DNA of 64,000 nt from Prostheceraeus crozeri (Eukaryota; Platyhelminthes; Polycladida; Euryleptidae), in contig CAJQUW010003381.1 in NCBI GenBank assembly GCA_907163375.1, positions 496,001-560,000 on the forward strand, read 5' to 3'. The notes under the pieces are model-generated. The model was not told the origin of the DNA and did not search any database. It saw nothing but the letters and a program-made list of their open reading frames with translations. Below are positions 49,547 to 58,435 of the stretch, one piece after another (within the stretch, counting starts at the first letter, position 1; each line of letters opens with the position of its first letter). The translations under genes and the position numbers were made by a program.

Positions 49547-50245
49547 CACTTTCCTACACTCCATAAATTCTTTATCCTTAAAAATGGACCATGATTTATT
49601 GAAAGTGTTATTGAAATGGTGCTGTATCATTGCAACCATTTCTTTTAGTGTCTGTGGAGGATACTTTTCATGATTCTCCTTCCTCACCTCGCACAAGAAG
49701 TAACGAAGGCAAAAGTTTAAGTCACTTGTACCAAACTCATCTAGATCTTTCAAAACTTTCAATCCACCATCTAGTCTACATCTCCACTTAGTGAACCAAT
49801 CTCTAAATATTTTCATTGGCCATTTAACTTTCTTTGCGGTGTTTAGTGGTATTCTGTTTTCAATAAAGCTATTAATATCGCTTTCATTTACTAGAACAAA
49901 TCTGTTGCTTGTTGACTGCATGATGACTAATATCAAAATGACGACCGTACAAAATTCAAATATATACAGTACCTAGAAATCATTATTTCATATCCAAACT
50001 ATGGATTACAGTATACATGTGCTATCACCTGCGTACGAGATTTACAAAGTACAAAAGTTACCACCTAGATACTCGAGAATACATCTACACGTATGTTTAT
50101 ATTTATGGAATAGCAAAATGACTTCATTTCAAAATATCATAAACACGGAGATATGGCAATTTTTTACATTTACGATTATAATGAATAGAAATTCCTTGGT
50201 AAATTCCTAGAAATTTCATAGAGCATAGCTCGTGAAATAAGTATA

Positions 50246-50344
50246 AGATATTCCATGATATTTCTGAGTGATATGTAAATATATCCCGAGAGCCGAAGGC
50301 TCGAGGGATTTATTTTAATCACTCAGAAATATCATGGAATATCT
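50246..50344. repeat. Palindromic element with 26-bp arms
   Basis: Arms 50246-50271 and 50319-50344 are perfect reverse complements (AGATATTCCATGATATTTCT...). The loop holds a second hairpin, gagccgaaggctc. It lies 165 bases upstream of the start of YR gene A. Confidence 0.85.
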
Positions 50345-50757
50345 CATATATACCATGATATTTTTTATGGGAGTTATTTAGATAACTCCCTCCCTTTGAT
50401 TTGAATTGTAAATTTGTTTGTGATCAACGCATCATAGAATTCTTATTGCGCGTACATGTAGATCTACTTCGGTTGCATTGACAATTTTAGTGTAAACATT
50501 TGCCAGACATGGATGGTAAATTGGGCATTGTCAAACCTCTGGTAGACCTCACTAATGGATTCATCGGCAATCACGATCCGAATATAATATCATATGATGA
50601 ATTTGAAACTATTGAAGATCTGTTCCCACTACTAAGTGATTTGCAAAACCACAACACGAATTACAGCAGATTTGCCAACTACTCACAACAAGAGCTAAAT
50701 GAATTGAATAACAAGAACACCAAAAAGCGCAATAAATGGGCAAATAAAATATGTGAT

Positions 50758-50895
50758 AGATATAGCACTTGAAGGGATGCTATATCATTTTCCTGCACGA
50801 GTTTTCTAGATATACGCACGAAGCGAAGCTGAGTGCGTATATCTATGAAAACGAGTGTAGGAAAATGATATAGTAACTCTTCAAGTGCTATATCT
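50758..50895. repeat. 138-bp palindromic element at the left junction of the insertion in YR A
   Basis: Outer arms AGATATAGCACTTGAAG (50758-50774) and its reverse complement (50879-50895). Inner arms pair through most of the length around a 'cgcacgaagcgaagctgagtgcg' centre. The design (long arms, GAAG-rich loop) resembles 50246-50344 and 11836-11900. Confidence 0.85.
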
Positions 50896-51247
50896 ATTTT
50901 ATACCATTTTCCATAAATATCTGTGACTAGCATTGGTCAGTATATGGACTCCTAGATATTTGATCTCTTAATTTTTTAAATCTCTTAAAAGAATGCAGGA
51001 TAACTTATTCATTTTCAAATCTGGAAAGTAAAGACAAGGTTGAATTTAACGATGAATGATCTCACAGAAGAACTTTTTCTCTCAATGGAAGGACATAACA
51101 CGCATAGACGATTCAAGAAAAGATCTGACGAAGAAATAAACAATATGATCCAAAATTCCAAACCAAAAAATACAGAAAAGTCAACAAAGTGGTGCATGAA
51201 AATCTTTAATGATTGGAAAGAAAATAGACCAGAAAATATTCCTGATA

Positions 51248-53170
51248 TACCGTATTTCTTCTAATAATCGCCCACCCTCAAATAATCGCCCAACCTCCAA
51301 TAAGCGCCCCTGTAAATAGAGTCGTATTCGATAATCGCCCAGCCTCTAATAATCGCCCAACCTCTAATAATCGCCCAGTTTCTAATATCCACTCATTTCA
51401 GTCTGCCAACTGATACTAGTTGCGCCTATGCGATAGCTATGGAAGCTACGTCTTATGTATGAGCCAGGTAGCCTAGTTTCTTCATATATTCGCACAACTT
51501 TACTGAGATTGTTCTGTATCCAGCCATGGACGTCACTTATAGTATGTCACTGATCGAGCAGACACCGCAGCAGTGATTGGTGTTCCCCTCCTTATTAATT
51601 TGATAAGATAGCGAATAGATGCCTAAGACTTTGCAACGCAGAATATTTCATGGCAGTCTATAGTTATCACGTCGAGATGGGCAAGTAGAAGGTTTACTCA
51701 CTAAAGTACAAGGCAGCTGCTACTGATTATTTGAAACACCATACGATATCTGACACCGCTAAAGTGTTTAATGTTGATAGGAAGCGCATCCGTGAATGGA
51801 GGGACAATGAAGAAAACATCAAAGAACAACTACAGAGTGGGAACACAGATCGCAAACGCGTTGCTGGTGGTGGAGCTAAGAAGAGATCCGAAGAGCTTGA
51901 AGAACGACTTCGAAATCGAATTCTCCAACATCGTGAAAGGAGGATGCATGTTTCCCGTAGGCGTGTGCAGCTGTGGGCCAAGGAAATGACCAATCATCCA
52001 GAATTCAAAGCTAGCAATGGATGGCTTGATAAATTTATGGTCATGGATGAACTATCTCTTTGGATGGAGCCAGTTTCTGAAACCACTGTCAATTTGAAAG
52101 GTGAGAAATCGGTTCCCATCTTGTCAAGTGGGAAGGAGAAGATGAGACTGACAGTAATATTGACAGCCAGAGCAAGTGGCAAGAAAGTGACACCGTTCGT
52201 CATCATTCCCAGTAAGCGACCCATAAAGGAGTTAGAGGCGATGACAGATCTTCACTTTGGTTATTCCAGTAAGTCTTGGATGAATGACGGAATGACTGAG
52301 AAATATTTGAAAAGTGTCATTGGTTCATTTGCATTCGCTCGACGCTGTATCATCTGGGATTCCCTCTCCTGCCACAAATCAAGTGCTACCAAGAAAGTAT
52401 TGAAGCAGATGCGAATGGACGCCATAATTGTACCATCTGGTTGTACCGGGTTGATATAGGCTCCCGACGTATCATGGAACAAATCCTTCAAAGCTAACGT
52501 ACGAAAGGAATATGAGAATTTCACATCCGTCAATGGTGACAATATCCCGAAGCCCTCTTTCTCTACCGTTGCTGGCTGGATTTCTCAAAGTTGGGATTCA
52601 ATCCCCGAAGAGCAGATTGCAAGATCAATGAAACAATGCGGAATCACATTGGAGCCAGATGGATCCGAAGACGAAGTCTTACATTGCTTCCATGTTATAG
52701 GCAACGAAGAAGGATTGCAGATTCTTCAAAAGAAACGAAGTGAGTACACCTCATGTGATCTTGATGCTACTTGTGATCTCGATGCTTCTAGCACTTACCT
52801 CAGTGATGATTCTATTTCCTTGTGATTCGGATGAATCTAATTAAGTGAAACAAGAATTCATTTTTGGAATGTCTCGTTTTTTCTTTCTGAGTGAGGGGCT
52901 TTTTATGATTAAATGCCTAGTGTTTACACGCGGTTTCTTTCTATCTAATATACATATAGGCCTACATAGGTAGGCCTGTATAGGAATATCTTAGCCTGTT
53001 TGCACGTAAATATTTGATTTCACATGAATTGGCATTTTTGGTGATATTGATATGCAGCTCGACAGAGTAATCGCCCACCCTCTAATAATCGTCCAACCTC
53101 TAATAATCGCCCATGTACATAGCGTCGAATTCGATAATCGCCCTGGGCGATTATTAGAAGAAATACGGTA
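51248..53170 (+). mobile_element. Pogo-like DNA transposon (1.92 kb, perfect 27-bp TIRs, TA)
   Basis: Ends TACCGTATTTCTTCTAATAA... (51248-51274) and its exact reverse complement (53144-53170), each including the TA target. Inside both ends lies a direct repeat of about 75 bp built from AATAATCGCCC units (51268-51343 and 53069-53143), a likely array of transposase-binding sites. It interrupts recombinase B without loss of bases and carries one degenerate transposase gene. Confidence 0.92.
51677..52827 (+). pseudogene. Pogo-like transposase (Brinker/CENP-B HTH plus DDE), degenerate
   Basis: An N-terminal Brinker-type helix-turn-helix ('AKVFNVDRKRIREWRDNEEN'), a CENP-B-type HTH ('MHVSRRRVQLWAKEMTNHPE') and a DDE domain. 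The D positions are 'MDELSLWMEP', 'CIIWDSLSCHKS' and 'APDVSWNKSFK'. Between 'NGWLDKFM' and 'MDE' about 60 residues typical of the family are missing. Stop codons interrupt the frame at 51686 (TAG, three codons after the ATG at 51677) and at about 52456-52458 (TAG, where CAG is expected). The tail is acidic and ends at 52824. It is inactive, yet the element ends are perfect, so it was probably moved in trans. Confidence 0.85.
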
Positions 53171-55195
53171 GTCGAAATGACCGACAATGAATTAAACAGC
53201 TGGCTGGCCCGATTCATATCGGAAGCATGTAAAGTCAATGGTGAAGAATACCCAGCCAAAACGCTTTATTTGATCGCATGTGGAATATTAAGACACTTAC
53301 GTGATAATGGAATACAAGATAAAAACATTTTAGACTTTCGAGATAACCGTTATACATACTTCACCAATGCTCTCGATAGTCGCATGAAAGATCTCACGTA
53401 TCGAGGTATTGGTATTGAAACGAAACAAGCAGATGTGTTTTCTGAAGCGGAAGAGGTCGAAATGTGGCAGAAAGGTGTTTTTGGAAATTGTTCAAGCGAA
53501 GTATTGCAATACACCGTATATTTTTATAATTGCAAATTATTCGGACTACGTGGAAGGGAAGAGCACCACGACCTGCAAGTCAATGACTTCATCATTGGAA
53601 ATGATAGTGATGGAAAAGTGTATATTAAATACACCTCAAGATCAAGAAAAAATTTTAATGGTGGTCTAAGGCAAATACATTTTAAACCAAAAGCTATCAA
53701 ACATTATGACACTGAAGGGAGAAAGTCTATCATATCTTTGTACAGAGAATATTTTCAAGCATTGGGGAAAACTGAAGGCCCATTCTACTTGAGGACTCTT
53801 CCAAACTTAATGAACTCAATTCGCTTTGGCAAACAGCGTGTTGGAGTGAATACACTCTCAAAAATTTTACCTATCCTTGCAGCAAGGGCGAATTTGAAAG
53901 GGAATTATACTAGCCCTTCGGGTAAGGCTACATGTGCTACAAGACTGTCAGAAAATAGTCTCGACGACAAAATAATTAAAAAGCTACTCGGAAATCGCTC
54001 ATCGAAAGGATTAGAAGCATACAAACGAAGACGAGATGATGATTACAATGCCTCTATTGTTTTGAATCCTCCCGAAGTTTCCCCAAATTCAATCCCAACC
54101 CCAGAGTTAAAACCGAATTTTGAAGATTTAGAACCGACTTTCTTCAGTGAAATAATGGAATGTGGACCCCCTCCTCAATCTTCGAACAGAAACGACAATC
54201 AAAATTATTCTGGAATCGCACAACCAGCTCAGAACTTTTATAATTGTTACTTCTATGTTTACAGAAAGTAATGTGCATGTACATTTTGTATATAAAATTC
54301 TTCGTTATACATAGATATCATAAGCTTCGTTATACTGCACACTTTTTAGTTATACTGCACTGTTTTAAGGTAGTTATAGCACTCTAAAATACATATCACT
54401 GGGAACTGAAAATGGTATAACTGAATCTTGGAGAAAAGAACGACTGGATTATGTAAATTCAAACATATGTGACTTATCCGATGATGCATTATGCCAACTT
54501 ATGACTAAGTTCATTCACGAAGTAAGGAAATCAAATGGTGAAAGATACCCAGGCAGATCTCTCGTGTCGATTGTTGCGGGAATACAATCACATATTTCGC
54601 TTACACGAAAAGTCGACTTCTTTCGAGATGAAAAGTTTTCAGCGGTGACAGTGAGTCTAGATTCATCGATGAGAATATCCAATGAAAGCGGTGCCAGTTT
54701 GAAATCGAAGTCGGCTGATGTGATAAGTGAAAATGAGGAAAAATTATTATGGAACCATGCAATGGGGGCCTCCGATGGACAGTCATTGTTATATGCTCTG
54801 TTTTACCTGAATGGATTGAATTTTGCTCTTCGAGGCGGTGAGGAACACGTACATCTTCTTATTGAGCAATTTTCTTTTGAAGTTTGTGACGGCAAACGAT
54901 GTCTAGTCTACCGTGAAAAACATTCGAAAACAAATTCAGGAGGTTTGAATAACTTGAGGCACAAAACCAAGGAAGTAGTACATTTTGAGAATGTATCGAA
55001 CAGATCAAGATGCCGTGTAACTTTGATGGAGCTTTTCCTCAGTAAACGACCTCAAAGCTCAAATCGCTTCTATCTGCAACCTTTAAAAAACCAAACAATT
55101 TATGTTGGTACACATCTAAGCCAATAGGCAAGAACAAGCTCAACAAATTTATGAAATCAATACGTGATCAAGCTGGAATAGATTCAAGCAGCTAA

Positions 55196-55268
55196 AGTAA
55201 CCATAGTAGGACAGTCTAGCCCCTTTCCACCGCATTTGCACTTAAGTACATGCCCTGCTCTGTCATCG
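55196..55268. other. Possible left boundary of the virus-like cassette
   Basis: Sequence after the truncated recombinase A and before the first promoter repeats. If the cassette is an inserted element, its terminal repeat should start near here ('agtaaccatagtaggacag'). The other end is outside the window, so this is untested. Confidence 0.3.
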
Positions 55269-55398
55269 GAGCACACACCCACGCATCAGAGCACGGAGCA
55301 CACGCCCACACATCGGCGCACTTGGGGTAAGAGCACGGAGCACCAATCGGAGCACGCGGCGCCGAGCACGTGTGATGAGTCACAGCAAGTTATATAAG
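55269..55398 (+). promoter_or_regulatory. Promoter P1: seven GAGCAC boxes, E-box, AP-1 site and TATA
   Basis: GAGCAC occurs at 55269, 55289, 55296, 55331, 55338, 55350 and 55364. GGAGCACCAATCGGAGCAC (55337-55355) also holds a CCAAT. CACGTG (55367-55372) and TGAGTCA (55376-55382) precede TATATAAG at 55391. The layout is a compact polymerase II promoter driving the gene at 55432. Confidence 0.7.
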
Positions 55399-55431
55399 GA
55401 AGACGCTGCCAGAGAAAATCATTCTCATCAT

Positions 55432-55857
55432 ATGTCGACAACATTAACGGGTAGATTACGCCCTCTGGCTGAGACACGTCATCCCAAGGAGGAGATATCC
55501 TATACACCTTATTCATCGAAAGACTTTATTGTGGAACGAGACTGTAATACACTGTATATTATTCCGACAAAGGAGAAGAGTGTGTCGTTAGAGAAGATTA
55601 TTTCAGAGCTTCGTATTCAGTTGCTGAATGTAATACTGTATGGACCACGCTTCTTGTTTGATATTCGATCATCTGCAAAGTTCCCCAAAGGTGCACTGGA
55701 CGTGTCCTATCGCTATTTGAACATTGGTGACGATTGGGACGTGGAAGAACTGATTGATTCATTGCAGAAGAAGTTACGTTCTCAACTGGAGTGTCGTTAT
55801 TTTGGAGGAATCTTGTGTATGCAGATTGACATTGGGTTTGGTTCATTGTTTACGTAA
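55432..55857 (+). CDS. Virus-like cassette protein V1, unknown (141 aa)
   Basis: No family recognised. The start at ATG 55432 is chosen because the TATA box at 55391 lies inside the longer open frame, so upstream codons would not be transcribed; ATG follows TATA by 41 bases. The protein has a polar N-terminus, 'NTLYIIP', 'LEKIISELRIQ', an acidic stretch 'GDDWDVEELIDSLQKK' and ends in 'GGILCMQIDIGFG'. A similar order of motifs occurs in V6 (59186-59581), suggesting a duplicated gene family. No membrane segment or signal peptide. The next gene starts 25 bases after its stop. Confidence 0.6.
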   Translation: MSTTLTGRLRPLAETRHPKEEISYTPYSSKDFIVERDCNTLYIIPTKEKSVSLEKIISELRIQLLNVILYGPRFLFDIRSSAKFPKGALDVSYRYLNIGDDWDVEELIDSLQKKLRSQLECRYFGGILCMQIDIGFGSLFT

Positions 55858-55882
55858 GATACATTATCTGAACCACGATATA

Positions 55883-56797
55883 ATGGAGCCACCAACAAAG
55901 AAGAGGCGAACCACAGTCCGTCCCCGCCCTCAACCCTATTATGAGTGCGAGTTTTGCAATAAACGCTTCCGACTGTTTTCACAATGCATCCGTCATGGAC
56001 GCAAGGAGATAGGGAAGGAGTATTCCGATCGTTGTGGAAAATGATGGACTACCGATCATTGCTGCTCTCTGGATAGGGGTTACTGGGGCGACAAGGAGAG
56101 TGAGTTCACCTGCCTGCTTTGCAAACAAGACTATAATATGGAAGCTTACCATAAACATCCATGTGTGGGTCGGTGCAGGTACTGTGATGAGAAGATTCAG
56201 GAGGAGGAGAATGAATGGAATGAACATTTATGTCCCTATTTGAGCATGTATATTCCCACCGAACCCTTGGACCCGAATCGCCCAGTGGAGTCGGAGAGTA
56301 CGAATTCATATCCGTACGACTTGTCAAAAGTGAAGTTGGCACGCTGTCCCTGGTGTCATAACATGTACCAAGCATTCTTCTTATGGGAACATGTTTGCAG
56401 ACATCATAAGGAGGTGCGTGGAAGCAATCTGACGTGGAGCAAGACGAATGAGGCATGCGACAACTTTGTCTATATGTGTGTCTGTGGTGAGATGCTGCAC
56501 CGTGACGTGGAGGAAGAGAAGGTCCGTCAATTTGTCTCGCTGCATAAGGAGCATATGGCCAAGAAAATATGGAAAAATCAGTGCGAAAAGTTGAAACGGA
56601 TATATGAGAGTCAACCGAATCCACCCAAGGAAGTGAATAGTGTCCCCCAAGCCTCGCTTCGACCAGAGAATAGAAATCGGGACCCACGCAAATATTCATT
56701 TGAATTTAGTAAGAAACGAGGGAGACCTCTAAAACCCATTGTTTTGAAGAACCAATTGAATTGGTTCACGTATAATGTAGATTTGGATGATAAATAA
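55883..56797 (+). pseudogene. Zinc-finger protein V2, interrupted by one in-frame TGA
   Basis: A multi-finger protein, probably nucleic-acid binding. From ATG 55883 it opens with a basic 'PPTKKRRTTVRPRP' (nuclear-signal-like) and a first finger 'CEFCNKRF'. A TGA at 56042-56044 interrupts; the same frame continues through 'FTCLLCKQDY' to the stop at 56797. Counting from Met 56138, fingers include C13/C16 and H30/C32. A distinctive double module follows: C70-x2-C73-x11-H85-x4-H90, then C114-x-C116-x19-H136-x2-H139. The module recurs in V8 with the same spacings. The C-terminus is basic. AATAAA overlaps the stop (56793-56798). The TGA may be inactivating, read through, or removed by splicing. 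Confidence 0.7.
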
Positions 56798-56877
56798 ATG
56801 TAGTGATCAATCTCCTATTTTTGTGACTATGGGAAGTGTCAGAACTAAGTAAGGACATCTAGCCTATCACGGTAATC

Positions 56878-57150
56878 ATGCAACGTGGAGGTATTTATCG
56901 CGGAAGCCGTCGTCAGAAAGGGGGAATTTACCGTGGGAGTCGAAGACAAAAGGGTGGAATCTACCGCGAGAGTCGTAAACAAAGAGGAGGCATCCTCCCA
57001 TTTTTACTCCCCCTCGTCCCTGCACTTATTGCCGCAGGGAAAGCTGCAGCGTTGGGAGCAGCGGGTGCAGCCGGTGCCGCAGGCGTAAGTGCTTTAGCGA
57101 ATAAAATATCAGGAGGAGGAAAACGTCGAAGGAGACGTCATCATCGCTAA
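56878..57150 (+). CDS. V3: adenovirus/adintovirus X-like small core protein (90 aa)
   Basis: A tiny, extremely basic protein with a hydrophobic centre. Three 11-residue repeats GGIYRGSRRQK (residues 4-14, 15-25, 26-36) are followed by 'GGILPFLLPLVPALIAAG', an Ala/Gly-rich helix with repeated GAA units, then 'KISGGG' and the tail KRRRRRHHR. The architecture (GG-hydrophobic-Ala-rich segment plus Arg clusters) is that of the X/mu-type core proteins of adenovirus-lineage viruses, which bind genomic DNA in the virion. 'ISGG' at 77-80 fits the (M/I/L)-x-G-G consensus cut by adenain-type proteases. ATG 56878 is the only suitable start. Confidence 0.7.
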   Translation: MQRGGIYRGSRRQKGGIYRGSRRQKGGIYRESRKQRGGILPFLLPLVPALIAAGKAAALGAAGAAGAAGVSALANKISGGGKRRRRRHHR

Positions 57151-57183
57151 ACCAATCATGTTGTACACCACCCTAGGGACGGG

Positions 57184-57190
57184 TATATAA
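57184..57190 (+). promoter_or_regulatory. TATA box of V4
   Basis: TATATAA 39 bases upstream of ATG 57223; an ACCAAT lies upstream at 57151-57156. Confidence 0.65.
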
Positions 57191-57222
57191 GTCGAGACAC
57201 ACAAGGTGAGATTCATTTCACG

Positions 57223-58226
57223 ATGCGTCGGATTCAGCACTTGGGCGAGCTCATGCAAGGTTCTTATACCATTACATTTGATCATCCTAAAGTACAACAA
57301 TGGTGGGTGGAGCAGAAGAAGCCGGTGCGCAATTTCATCGTATTTGATACGGAAGGAGATCCCATGCAGGAAGTCGCTGCCATTTGGTGTCATTATACGC
57401 CCAGAGATGATAAACCGACCGGATATGTGACCATTACATCGCGCTTCCATGACTTTATATCAAACATGAAACATCGGGGTGTGATGTTTTTGCGACTCAA
57501 TTTATTCATGGTCTCAACCCACGTGTGATTGGGAAATGTGGTGCAGAAGAGAGTGCGATTATTCACCGTTTTAATTGCTGGGTCCTTGAAATGACACGCA
57601 AGTATGGAGACGCCGAACTGATTGTAGGGAATGGATTATCGGAAATGGAAAGAGCTTGGTTGAAAAGCATAAAACTCTTGGAAAAAGTGACCATGGATAG
57701 TATTTCTCTCCCCGAATGGTCTCAACGCATTGACTCTCATTGGAATATATTCGCCTCATGTATGCGGGATAGTGAACTGTATAGACTTGGCTATAAGGAA
57801 CATACGTGTCGCGGATGTCACTGGATGAATCATTCCCAGTATGAAGGGAAAGAAGCGTACCGTCGAGCCCTGTTACATTTACGCCGAGGGAAAGCACTCA
57901 CAGAAACGCAAGCTGCCAAGGTACAGTATGGGTACCACTGTGCGCTGTCAGATGTGGTCGAGATTCTCCTTCATTATTGCTTTGAACTACACTATCGACT
58001 TTATGTGCATACGCTGTATTTAAATTATGATTCATGTGAAGCTGCATGGGCCTGGACCAAGATTGATCACATCACTGTGATGCATGAATCAACCATGGTG
58101 GACAATGGACAACTCCACAAGTCTTACATTGTTCATTATTGTAACTTCAGTGACTATGCCGAACATCGTACCTTGTGCAAGAATAATGCATGTTGTGAAA
58201 TAACTCAAGAAAGTGCATCTCTATAA
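57223..58226 (+). pseudogene. V4: DEDDh-type 3'-5' exonuclease, one frameshift
   Basis: Reads as a DnaQ/TREX-like nuclease. The first frame (57223-57528) has ExoI 'NFIVFDTEGD' with Asp42 and Glu44. The second (from about 57486 to 58226) has an ExoII-like 'VGNGLSEMERAWL' and ExoIII 'YHCALSD', whose H-x4-D spacing marks the DEDDh class. The frames meet near 57480-57486, where one base appears lost beside a T run. A Cys/His cluster 'HTCRGCHWMNH' and a C-terminal region without known domain follow. The ExoII acidic residue is not certain. AATAAA overlaps the stop (58225-58230). It could be a genuine break, a sequence error or a programmed shift. Confidence 0.65.
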
Positions 58227-58435
58227 TAAAATGTTATTCCAATCACCTGTTATTTTTGATAATCATTGACTTGGGAATGATAGCATTTGTCAATTTTATA
58301 AACCATTTTCAACATTAAAAATAATGCTAACTTGTAATTTTATGAACGATTTCCAATCTTAAAATTCAATCATTCATTTTAACTTCTATTCTATCATGAT
58401 ATGTCCTATAACCCAGTCACCCTTGAATAAAATAG
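58227..58435. other. Short AT-rich spacer between convergent genes
   Basis: Two imperfect direct repeats of 'aattttat(a/g)aac(c/g)atttcaa'-type sequence at about 58290-58370. No ORF. Confidence 0.5.

Larger units (their letters stand above)
47190..49936 (-). pseudogene. DUF3504 tyrosine recombinase split by a Harbinger-type element (YR4)
   Basis: A second minus-strand recombinase related to YR3. The N-terminal part (about 49547-49920) reads 'NTAKKVKWPMKIFRDWFTKW' and breaks at 'CRKVL'. The rest resumes at 48174 downwards ('LDAQMKLSAREGYLKPARRA'). Removing the 1.37-kb insertion with one TAA restores the frame exactly. Box I 'LSLRAGQEH' lies in a second frame (about 47960-48020), so a frameshift follows, and 'YSNTSLHRSAKQR' is box II. 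A further shift near 47510 precedes 'ISEKADKCYF', where the catalytic His is not conserved. The gene is dead through at least one insertion and two frameshifts. Confidence 0.8.
51052..54271 (+). pseudogene. DUF3504 tyrosine recombinase B, split by a pogo-like element
   Basis: The 5' part (51052-51247) has 'KSTKWCMKIFNDWKENRPEN'; the 3' part (53171-54271) continues in frame once the inserted element and one TA are set aside. Box I is 'FGLRGREEHHDLQV'. The box II region 'SGKATCATRLSENSLDDKII' and 'LLGNRSSKGLEAYKRR' follow. Related proteins of this family usually have GHRS where this has GNRS, so the conserved His is Asn, while the Tyr is kept. The C-terminal about 80 residues are Pro/Asn-rich. 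The coding sequence apart from the insertion looks intact, so the pogo insertion is recent relative to decay. Confidence 0.8.
50899..54420 (+). mobile_element. Probable YR-bearing element B inserted in YR A
   Basis: TTATACCATTTTC at 50899-50911 and GAAAATGGTATAA at 54408-54420 are perfect 13-bp inverted repeats that bracket recombinase B and lie at the two edges of the break in gene A. A TA or TATA-like duplication is possible, but exact boundaries cannot be fixed because of the palindrome at the left edge and the related 'tagttatagcactcta' motif at 54371-54386. Confidence 0.5.
50509..55195 (+). pseudogene. DUF3504 tyrosine recombinase A, split by a 3.7-kb insertion and 3'-truncated
   Basis: The N-terminal part starts at ATG 50509 and breaks after 'KWANKICD' (about 50756). 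The frame resumes near 54421 ('SWRKERLDY') and runs to 55127 with box I Arg in 'FALRGGEEHVHL'. A one-base shift near 55100 moves the continuation ('WYTSKPIGKNKLNKF') to another frame that ends at 55195. The region carrying box II Arg, His and Tyr is absent; the virus-like cassette begins there. The interruption holds a palindrome, gene B and, inside B, a pogo-like element. Matches between the halves and the other three copies establish the joint. It is not functional as it stands. Confidence 0.75.

Noticed and set aside
48947..49936. A single 329-codon minus-strand protein
   Set aside because: It is a chance fusion of the interrupted recombinase N-terminus with the Harbinger element; the element borders at 49543 split it.
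55372..55431. Upstream extension of V1 with alternative start codons
   Set aside because: The TATA box at 55391 lies within it, so transcription should start downstream; ATG 55432 is used instead.
55883..56137. Selenocysteine at the V2 TGA
   Set aside because: No selenoprotein-like context or SECIS-type hairpin that I can support in the 3' flank; a nonsense change is simpler.
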